64,000 bases of DNA from Arsukibacterium sp. UBA5043 (GTDB lineage: Bacteria; Pseudomonadota; Gammaproteobacteria; Enterobacterales; Alteromonadaceae), in contig DIBV01000006.1 in the NCBI GenBank assembly GCA_002415085.1, forward strand, positions 1-64,000, given 5' to 3'. The notes beneath the pieces were generated by a model. It was given only the letters and a program-made list of their open reading frames with translations, searched no databases and was not told the origin of the DNA. Numbering within the stretch: position 1 is the stretch's first letter; every line of letters begins with the position of its first letter. Shown piece after piece: positions 57,292 to 64,000 of this stretch. The position numbers were made by a program, and so were the translations under genes.

Positions 57292-57415
57292 TATGCAGCA
57301 TCCTCAAAATAACTATTTCGCTATCAAGAGTGTCACATATTTTTACAGTGAAAGGCGGCGGTCACTGAACAAATCAATAAAATATCAAATCTATGTCAGT
57401 AAATAATACCAGTAA

Positions 57416-57448
57416 ATAAAAAGGGACACCCTATCTAAGCGGCATCCC
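57416..57448 (-). terminator. Intrinsic terminator of the MetX-like gene
   Basis: On the minus strand GGGATGCC (57448-57441) pairs with GGTGTCCC (57430-57423) over 8 bp including two G-U pairs, followed by TTTTTATTT. It starts 28 bp beyond the stop codon. Confidence 0.75.
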
Positions 57449-57475
57449 ATCCAGGAACGGTAAAGATGTTAAATG

Positions 57476-58645
57476 TTACTCAGTTTCGAGAAACTTACGG
57501 ATAGTATCAGCGACTGCACTAATGCCGACGACGCCATCTAAATGACCCCATATGCCGGGTATTTCTGCGTACTCCACGGTTTTACCGGCCGCTTTCATCG
57601 CTTCGACGCTGGTTTTAGCCATATGGGGTAGCAGTAACTGGTCGCCACTGGCGGGCAAAAACAAGGTGTTAGCTTGTACCCGACTTAGCGCCTGTTGCCA
57701 GTTGTCGCCCATTCCGGCGCGGTATAATTGTGACGCCCGGATAAGATACAAAATATGATTCGCATCCTGCATTTTCGCACGAACTTTAGCGTGAGCCATC
57801 AACTGATCCCAGGCCGAGAAGCTGGCAAGAATATCCTGGTGCGGAGCTTGATCGGTATAAGGCGCTGGGTAGCGCATATTAAAACCAATAGGATAAACCG
57901 CATCCTGAATAATATAGGCGAGGGTGGTGGTTAAGCCTTGTTCTGGCTGACCATGCTGATAATAATCACCACCACGCCATGCCGGGTCTTGCTTAATGGG
58001 GTAAGCCCAGCGTTCTAATCTAACAGCAGCCCAGGCGTCAATATAAGCGGTGCCGATAACCGGTATTAAGCGCTCTACGCGCTCCGGGTAACGGGTAGCC
58101 CACTCAATAGCCTGAAACGAGCCCATTGACCCCCCCACTACCGCATGCAATTTATCAACGCCCAGGCTATCAAGCAGGGCTTTTTGCACCTCAACAAAAT
58201 CACCTATAGTAACAACCGGAAAACTTAACCCATAAGGCTTACCGGTGGCAGGGTTAATGGTAGCCGGCCCGGTAGTAATCACATTTGGGTCGAACACATT
58301 GGCATTAACCAGCGTATCCACGCTAATCACATAATATTTGTTGGTATCAATCGCTTTGCCGGGGCCGATAATGGCGTCCCAGTAGCCGGGAGCGGCGTCA
58401 GCCTCAGAATATTTGCCAGCAGCATGCGAGCTACCTGAAAAAAAATGGGTAATCAAAATGACATTTGATTTATCAGTATTAAGCGTGCCATACGCTTCCC
58501 AGCCCACTTTCACCGGATTTATCAGTGCGCCATTTTCGGTTTTAAAGCTCTTGATTTCAAATAGTTGTTTTTCAACCAGCATGGCCTGGCTGTTATAACC
58601 AGCCAGTAGAAAAGTCAGTAGTAATAACGTATTTAATAATTTCAT
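57476..58645 (-). CDS. Secreted MetX-like alpha/beta hydrolase
   Basis: The 389-aa protein has a signal peptide (about 1-21) and a homoserine O-acetyltransferase-like alpha/beta-hydrolase fold. The nucleophile elbow VVGGSMGSFQAIEWA carries the Ser. The acid is probably in LPASGDQLL, and the C-terminal His in WGHLDG. True MetX enzymes are cytoplasmic; the signal peptide indicates a periplasmic or exported esterase instead. It lies 10 bp after a GntP-type permease gene on the same strand, so the two are likely one operon. Confidence 0.82.
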   Translation of the reverse strand: MKLLNTLLLLTFLLAGYNSQAMLVEKQLFEIKSFKTENGALINPVKVGWEAYGTLNTDKSNVILITHFFSGSSHAAGKYSEADAAPGYWDAIIGPGKAIDTNKYYVISVDTLVNANVFDPNVITTGPATINPATGKPYGLSFPVVTIGDFVEVQKALLDSLGVDKLHAVVGGSMGSFQAIEWATRYPERVERLIPVIGTAYIDAWAAVRLERWAYPIKQDPAWRGGDYYQHGQPEQGLTTTLAYIIQDAVYPIGFNMRYPAPYTDQAPHQDILASFSAWDQLMAHAKVRAKMQDANHILYLIRASQLYRAGMGDNWQQALSRVQANTLFLPASGDQLLLPHMAKTSVEAMKAAGKTVEYAEIPGIWGHLDGVVGISAVADTIRKFLETE

Positions 58646-58655
58646 TTAATCATCC

Positions 58656-59957
58656 TTAAAACCACTGAAACAAGGTAATTGCCAGCACTACGCCTAGTAA
58701 CGGCATTAATACGCTGACTACTGCCATTGGCCAGTAGGCGTTTTGATGGGTTTCACCACAGATAGCACGAATAGTGGTAACCACATAGCCGTTATGCGGC
58801 AATGAGTCGAGCGCACCGGATGAAATGGCGACTACCCGGTGTAGCTGCTCTGCATCTACTCCGCGGTCTAAATAAGTTGGTGCAATTTCTGGCAACGCAA
58901 TAGCCTGGCCGCCGGAGGCGGACCCCGTTAAACCGGCAATAGCACTGACGGCAACGGCTGCGCCCACTAATTCGGGGCCAGGTAGGTGAGTCATATAATC
59001 AACAACGCTGCTAAAGGCGGGCGTTAATTTAGCAACACTGCCAAAGCCGACCACGGCGGCAGTGTTGCCAATTGCCAGCAGGGCACCCAGCACACCCTCG
59101 TTGGTGGCGGCGGCTGGGTTAGCCAGAAAGCGGAAGTTGAGTAAATATAGACTGACTACGCCCCCAGCCAGCGCAATAATCAATGCCGCTTGTTGCAACG
59201 CATCGTGCAGTAAAAAGGAGGTGACTAATACTACCAGTAATGGAATAAGACCAGTTAACCAGTGAGGTAAGGGTTTGTCAGTTAAGGTAGGATCGCTGGC
59301 GCGCTGGATAAAGTGTTCACCATTTTTGACGGCCTTTTTAATCATCCACATCAGACTGAAATAGCCGCCTACCGCCATAAATAAAGCCACCACGATACTG
59401 ACTTGCCAGCCGGCATAGGGTGTTGTTCCCAGATAGGCTATCGGAATCCAATTTTGAATTTCCGGCGAACCGGCAGAGGTCATGGTAAAGGTAACTGAGC
59501 CCAACGCTAAGGCCGCAGGAATAAAGCGCCGTGGTAAATTAGCGCCTTTAAATAAGCTGACCGCCATCGGGTAAGCCGAAAACGCCACCACAAACAAACT
59601 GACGCCACCATAGGTTAGCACGGCACAGGCCAGCACTATGGCCAGTACCGCGCGGGTGTGGCCCAGTCGTTTTACAATCGCCAGCGCCACAGCATCGGCT
59701 GCGCCGGTATGCTCCATTAGTTTGCCGAACAACGAGCCCAGTAAAAACATTAGAAACCAGGCAGCAACAAAAGCTGCAAAGCCATTCATATAGCCGTGAA
59801 CAAAATCAACCTTATCAGCTACTTGCCAAAATGGAATACCATTGCTGGCAGCGACCAGTAGCGCACATAATGGTGCGGTAATAAATAAATTAAAGCCACG
59901 CATGGTAAATACGATCAGTAGCCCTAAACCCAGTAGTAAGCCAAAGATACTTAACAT
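58656..59957 (-). CDS. GntP-family permease
   Basis: The 433-aa protein has about 12 membrane helices and resembles the gluconate:proton symporter (GntP) family. It has a central GSASGGQAIALPEIAPTYL segment and a YVVTTIRAICGETHQNAYWP motif near the end. ATG 59957 is chosen because MLSIFGLLLGLGL starts a membrane helix and AAGGA precedes it; the open frame back to 60089 runs into the TonB receptor promoter. The substrate is unknown; organic acids are typical for the family. Confidence 0.82.
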   Translation of the reverse strand: MLSIFGLLLGLGLLIVFTMRGFNLFITAPLCALLVAASNGIPFWQVADKVDFVHGYMNGFAAFVAAWFLMFLLGSLFGKLMEHTGAADAVALAIVKRLGHTRAVLAIVLACAVLTYGGVSLFVVAFSAYPMAVSLFKGANLPRRFIPAALALGSVTFTMTSAGSPEIQNWIPIAYLGTTPYAGWQVSIVVALFMAVGGYFSLMWMIKKAVKNGEHFIQRASDPTLTDKPLPHWLTGLIPLLVVLVTSFLLHDALQQAALIIALAGGVVSLYLLNFRFLANPAAATNEGVLGALLAIGNTAAVVGFGSVAKLTPAFSSVVDYMTHLPGPELVGAAVAVSAIAGLTGSASGGQAIALPEIAPTYLDRGVDAEQLHRVVAISSGALDSLPHNGYVVTTIRAICGETHQNAYWPMAVVSVLMPLLGVVLAITLFQWF

Positions 59958-60111
59958 CGGCAAATCCTTGTTATCATTTTCAGCTAGTCTGATACAGCTT
60001 GGCGATGGCCACCATAGTACTAAGGTACAGGTTAAAAATTCTGCGTTTAAGCCTACAGTAAGGACACTGGTTAGTACCACATTTTGCAATCAATCAGCAG
60101 GAGAGCCAACG

Positions 60112-62433
60112 ATGGCCAATAACTATAAGAATGCACAGCACAAGTTTACCCGCCCGGCCCTGAAACCCAGCCTAATCGCGCTTGCTATCAGTAGCTGCCT
60201 GGCAGCACCTGTTTTCGCGCAGCAACAAGCTGTTGACGCAGACGAAAAAGAATTAAAACTGGAAAGAATTGAAGTAACAGCACGGCGCACGGTTGAAAGT
60301 CTGCAGGAGGTCCCGGTAGCGGTGACCTCTATCGGCGCTGACGATATTGCGCAGCGTGGTTTAGCCTCGATAGTCGAAGTTCAGCAGTTTTCACCCAATA
60401 CCACGTTACAAGCCAGCCGTGGTACTAACTCAACTTTGACTGCGTTTATTCGTGGCGTCGGCCAGGAAGATCCACTTTGGGGTTATGAACCAGGCGTTGG
60501 TATATATATCGATGACGTTTATGTAGCACGGCCACAGGGTGCGGTGCTGGACATATTAAACGTTGAACGGATTGAAGTACTGCGCGGCCCGCAAGGTACC
60601 TTATATGGTAAAAATACCATTGGTGGTGCACTGAAATATGTTACCCGGGAAATGACCGGTGACATGGATTTTTCAGTAAGTGGCACTGTGGGGAGTTACA
60701 ACCAGCGTGATGTCAAAGTTACCGGCCAGATCCCATTAATTGCCAATACTCTTTATTTAGGTGTCGGCTATGCTAATTTGCAGCGCGATGGCTATGGTGA
60801 ATTTCTGATCTCAGATTTGCCAAATCAAGACAGAGAAAACTACAACAAGGACTTACAGGCACTGCGTCTGACTTTAGAGTACCGCCCAGTGGACAACTTG
60901 TTTTTCAGGTTGAATTACGACAAAACGGAAGATGACTCTAATGCCAAAGGTGGTTTCAGATTATTGCCCAGTCTGTTAACTGATGCTCCGGTACCTGATA
61001 GTGTCTACGACTCTTACACCAGTATGCCTACTGAGAACAAGGTAGAAACAGATGGTATCAGCTTAACTGCGTCGTGGGATATCAACGATAATTTCACCTT
61101 AAAGTCTATTACGTCGCAGCGGACAAGTTATTCGCCAACCAATATCGATTTTGACAACACTTCGTTGCGGATATTTGACGTACCGGCCATTTATGACGAT
61201 GAAAACTTTACTCAGGAACTGCAATTAAATTATCAGACTGATGGTTTTAAAATGGTATCAGGCCTGTATTACTATACTGCTGACTCCTGTGGCGTGTTCG
61301 ATGCTATTCTGGAGGTGCTCGGCCAAGGTGCCTTCGGTACACCAGGCTTAACCCGGGAAGTAGGGGGGTGCAGTAACACTGACAGTTCTGCCGCCTATGC
61401 TCAGGGTAGCTACGATTTAACCGATAAGTGGTCAATCACCGCGGGTTTACGCTATACCAAAGATGAAAAGGAAGCGACGGTACGCAACGGTCTGATTTTT
61501 GACACTGTGTATCCGGAAACCGGTTGGATACCAGGTTACGTTCGGCCTGATGGTTTAACCACGCCAGTTGTGCTGGATGATAAAGAAAGCTGGAACAAGC
61601 TGACCCCGAAAATTGGTATCGAATACCAACACAGCCGGGACATGATGTTATTTGCCAGCTTCAGCCAGGGCTTTAAATCAGGCACCTTTAACCCAAGAGC
61701 AACCGTTGCCGAACCTGCAGCTGATCCAGAAACCGTAAACTCATACGAAATTGGTATGAAGAGTGACTGGAATGATAGTCTGCGCGTAAATGCCACTTTG
61801 TTTATGCTTGATCACGAAGACCGCCAGTATATTTCAGTTATTCCCGATCCGGATGATGCATCTGCGTTAAATCAGCGTTTGGGTAACGTTGGTAAATCAG
61901 AAGCGACGGGTGCAGAACTGGAAGTGACCTGGCTAGCCAGCCGCAATCTGAACATTTATGCCAATATTGGTTTAATTGATGCGAAGTTTGAACAAGCACT
62001 TACTTTTGATCCAGTAGAAGGCGCTGTTGATATTTCTGACCGCTTCACTATTACCAATACCCCGGAAACCACCGCTAACGTCGGTTTCAATTACGATATG
62101 ATGACCGATTTCGGTGATGTTATTCTAACCGGTAACTATGCGTATCGCAGTGACTATGACCTGGTTGAGCTGGACAACTTGTTGTCGCAGGATGCCTATG
62201 GCTTGTTGAACCTGGGTGTGACCTGGTTGAGTAAGAGCGGCCAGTGGCGCGTAGGATTGCATGGTAAAAACCTGACCGATGAGCAATATTTAATTGGTAA
62301 CTATGCGTTTATCGCGCCAGATCCGGCTAACCCTGGTCAGTTTATTCCGGGTTTAGGTGGTGACAATACCTTAATCGGCTATTACGGTGCACCGCGTGAA
62401 GTCAGTTTAACTGTGGCTTATCGTTTCTGGTAA
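60112..62433 (+). CDS. TonB-dependent receptor
   Basis: The 773-aa outer-membrane protein has a long signal peptide (about 1-37) and a TonB-box-like LERIEVTARR. The plug (about 55-175) contains EVPVAVTSIGADDI and RGPQGTLYGKNTIGGAL. The 22-stranded barrel ends TVAYRFW. An extension of the frame to 59842 is discounted because ATG 60112 is followed by a clean signal peptide and preceded by GGAG. It is divergent from the GntP permease gene. The substrate is unknown; no siderophore genes are nearby. Confidence 0.92.
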   Translation: MANNYKNAQHKFTRPALKPSLIALAISSCLAAPVFAQQQAVDADEKELKLERIEVTARRTVESLQEVPVAVTSIGADDIAQRGLASIVEVQQFSPNTTLQASRGTNSTLTAFIRGVGQEDPLWGYEPGVGIYIDDVYVARPQGAVLDILNVERIEVLRGPQGTLYGKNTIGGALKYVTREMTGDMDFSVSGTVGSYNQRDVKVTGQIPLIANTLYLGVGYANLQRDGYGEFLISDLPNQDRENYNKDLQALRLTLEYRPVDNLFFRLNYDKTEDDSNAKGGFRLLPSLLTDAPVPDSVYDSYTSMPTENKVETDGISLTASWDINDNFTLKSITSQRTSYSPTNIDFDNTSLRIFDVPAIYDDENFTQELQLNYQTDGFKMVSGLYYYTADSCGVFDAILEVLGQGAFGTPGLTREVGGCSNTDSSAAYAQGSYDLTDKWSITAGLRYTKDEKEATVRNGLIFDTVYPETGWIPGYVRPDGLTTPVVLDDKESWNKLTPKIGIEYQHSRDMMLFASFSQGFKSGTFNPRATVAEPAADPETVNSYEIGMKSDWNDSLRVNATLFMLDHEDRQYISVIPDPDDASALNQRLGNVGKSEATGAELEVTWLASRNLNIYANIGLIDAKFEQALTFDPVEGAVDISDRFTITNTPETTANVGFNYDMMTDFGDVILTGNYAYRSDYDLVELDNLLSQDAYGLLNLGVTWLSKSGQWRVGLHGKNLTDEQYLIGNYAFIAPDPANPGQFIPGLGGDNTLIGYYGAPREVSLTVAYRFW

Positions 62434-62442
62434 GTTAAAAAA

Positions 62443-62467
62443 CCTTGCCGGGGCGCAAGCCCCGGTT
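62443..62467. terminator. Strong GNRA-capped hairpin after the TonB receptor
   Basis: CCGGGGC (62448-62454) and GCCCCGG (62459-62465) form a 7-bp stem with a GCAA loop. The T run is on the left side, so it looks better as a minus-strand terminator, though it follows the plus-strand receptor by 14 bp. Confidence 0.6.
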
Positions 62468-62482
62468 CATTATAGTGAGCCC

Positions 62483-63157
62483 ATGTGCTCAGAAGTAAAT
62501 GTTATGATAGCCATCATCGCCGATGATCATCCTTTATTCCGGGTTGCCTTAGCCCAGGCCTCCTCGGCTATTTTAGGCAGCGATGCCCTGTTATTACAGG
62601 CCCAAACCATGGAGCAAGTCTGGCCGTTGTTGCGCCAGCACCCCGATACTCATTTTATCTTCCTCGATTTGAAAATGCCCGGCTCTGACGGTTTTACCGG
62701 CCTAAGTGCGTTGCGTACTGAATATCCTGACGTGCCGGTAATTATGGTGTCGGCTGAAGAAGACCCGGTCATTATTAAACAAGCGCTGGCATTAGGTGCT
62801 GCCGCTTATATTCCGAAGTCGGTACCACTGGAGTTGCTGTCGGATGCGGTTAGCGCCGTATTAAACGGCGACAGCTGGCTGCCGCCGGGCCTTGCGGACG
62901 ATGTTAAAAATGCTAAGCCATTAATCGACAATGATTTTGCCGAGCGTCTGGAACAGCTAACTCCGCAGCAATTCAGAGTGTTAAAAATGATTGCTGACGG
63001 CTTACTGAATAAACAAATTGCTTATGAGATGAATGTGCAGGAAACCACTATTAAGCAGCATGTCTCGGCAATTTTGCGCAAGTTAAACGTTAATAATCGC
63101 ACTCTGGCGGGCATTATGTTTGAAAAGTTGCGCCTGCCTGAAAGCTATACCGGTTAG
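62483..63157 (+). CDS. LuxR/NarL-type response regulator
   Basis: The 224-aa protein has a receiver domain (about 8-125) with the acidic pair IADDHPLF, the phospho-acceptor Asp in FLDLKMPG and the Lys in YIPKS. A C-terminal LuxR HTH follows (about 155-215, LTPQQFRVLKMIADGLLNKQIA). It should activate or repress transcription on phosphorylation. The start is uncertain: ATG 62504 (MIAIIADDHP) fits the family better than ATG 62483. It is convergent with a hybrid histidine kinase gene, its probable partner. Confidence 0.92.
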   Translation: MCSEVNVMIAIIADDHPLFRVALAQASSAILGSDALLLQAQTMEQVWPLLRQHPDTHFIFLDLKMPGSDGFTGLSALRTEYPDVPVIMVSAEEDPVIIKQALALGAAAYIPKSVPLELLSDAVSAVLNGDSWLPPGLADDVKNAKPLIDNDFAERLEQLTPQQFRVLKMIADGLLNKQIAYEMNVQETTIKQHVSAILRKLNVNNRTLAGIMFEKLRLPESYTG

Positions 63158-63171
63158 CTTGCATTTAGTCG

Positions 63172-64000
63172 TTAATTTCTTAGTAAGCGCTGAAATAAGC
63201 GTTTTAATGCTGCAGGCTTCAGCGGTTTCAGTAAAAAATAAAAACCACCATTTAATGCCTGTTCCCGTATGTGCTGATCATGATCCGCTGAGTGAATAAT
63301 GACTGGCGCATTCAGGGCAAAATGACTGGCAAGTTGTTCAGCAACAGCGACACCCGTGGCGGCGTTATCCAGATGATAATCAAACAGACATAAATCAGGT
63401 TTTAGGCCCTGCCGAATAGCGGCTAAGGCTTCGCCAGGCTGGCTGACCGCGGTAACCTGGCATTGCCAGCTGCGCAGCAGCGCACTAACCGCACTGAGTA
63501 AATGAGCTTCATTATCTAACAACAAGATTTTTTTACCTGCAAAACTGGCACTAATTTCACTGATTGCAGGCGGTAAGTGGGCCGAGCTGAGTGGCGTGGC
63601 TGCCCGTGGCAACGTTAAACTGAAGCAGCTGCCTTTGCCGGGTACGGAGTGCACACTAAGTGTATGACCTAAAATGGCACTGATCCTATGCGCTATGGCC
63701 AGACCCAAGCCCAGACCTTTCTGATCTGGCTGGCTACCTTGTTGAAACTCCTCAAATATGCGCTGCTGATCCGTTTTTGCAATGCCGACACCGGTATCAA
63801 TAATGTGGATTTTTAGCTGCTTGCCCGATCGTTTTACCCCCAGAATTATTTTTCCCTCTGTGGTGTACCGCACGGCATTTGCCAATAGATTTTGCAAAAC
63901 CCGCTTCACAAGTTTACGATCAGTTGTTACCCATAACGCGCTGCTATGAATGCTGAACTGCAACCCTTTTTCTGCAGCAAGCGCTGCCGCATCGCGACCG
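63172..64000 (-). CDS. Hybrid histidine kinase, C-terminal part (cut by window edge)
   Basis: The frame stays open to the right edge, so the 5' end lies outside the window. Visible are the HATPase domain, with N-box NLLANAVRYT, G1 IDTGVGIAK and G2 GLGLGLAIAH, and a C-terminal receiver domain with the Asp in CLFDYHLD and Lys in LLKPLKP. It is the sensor partner expected for the adjacent LuxR-type regulator. The sensing domain is not visible. Confidence 0.9.
   Translation of the reverse strand, partial: GRDAAALAAEKGLQFSIHSSALWVTTDRKLVKRVLQNLLANAVRYTTEGKIILGVKRSGKQLKIHIIDTGVGIAKTDQQRIFEEFQQGSQPDQKGLGLGLAIAHRISAILGHTLSVHSVPGKGSCFSLTLPRAATPLSSAHLPPAISEISASFAGKKILLLDNEAHLLSAVSALLRSWQCQVTAVSQPGEALAAIRQGLKPDLCLFDYHLDNAATGVAVAEQLASHFALNAPVIIHSADHDQHIREQALNGGFYFLLKPLKPAALKRLFQRLLRN

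Overview
The window is chromosomal DNA of a gammaproteobacterium, most probably from the Rheinheimera / Arsukibacterium / Alishewanella part of the Alteromonadales. This rests on protein sequences and gene order (slmA-dut-coaBC-radC-rpmBG-mutM; yrbG-kdsDC-lptCAB-rpoN-hpf-ptsN-rapZ-ptsO divergent from mlaFEDCB-ibaG-murA; degS-degQ-zapG-zapE-rplM-rpsI-petABC-sspAB; ilvY/ilvC). The genus is inferred and was not tested by any search. No rRNA, tRNA, CRISPR array or insertion sequence was seen.

Region 1-2290 looks like the end of an integrative element: an unrecognised small gene and a P4-type tyrosine recombinase that abuts the intact 3' end of yicC. From 2289 to 10370 the content is core: yicC, rph-pyrE, slmA, dut-coaBC, radC, rpmB-rpmG and mutM. 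slmA is bracketed by two direct copies of a structured repeat (4838-4935 and 5729-5821). Both copies fold into the same three-stem shape, with many compensatory base changes between them. This is the least explained structure in the window.

Region 10377-16176 holds a DUF432-like / MscS / D15 outer-membrane gene set, mgtE with a hairpin in its upstream region, and an M15 peptidase with an SH3 domain. Region 16296-20342 is a thiamine salvage operon: promoter, TPP riboswitch, TonB-dependent receptor, small thiamine-binding protein, PnuT permease and a sugar-kinase-like thiamine kinase. Region 20837-26704 encodes a six-gene Mrp-type Na+/H+ antiporter with fused A and B subunits.

Region 26712-34447 (minus strand) is the conserved nitrogen-PTS / sigma-54 / LPS transport block. 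It is divergent from the mla phospholipid transport operon, ibaG and murA (34723-39280). Region 39316-48665 covers envelope proteases (degS, degQ), zapG/zapE, ribosomal proteins L13 and S9, cytochrome bc1 and the stringent starvation proteins. Region 48700-51269 is the ilvY/ilvC pair with a large palindromic operator candidate. Region 51440-56517 holds mgsA, a membrane-anchored TlpA-like thioredoxin and a ferric-iron ABC transporter operon with a possible Fur site. The right end (56557-64000) carries a periplasmic binding protein, a secreted MetX-like hydrolase, a GntP-family permease, a divergent TonB-dependent receptor, a LuxR-type response regulator and the C-terminal part of a hybrid histidine kinase cut off by the window edge.
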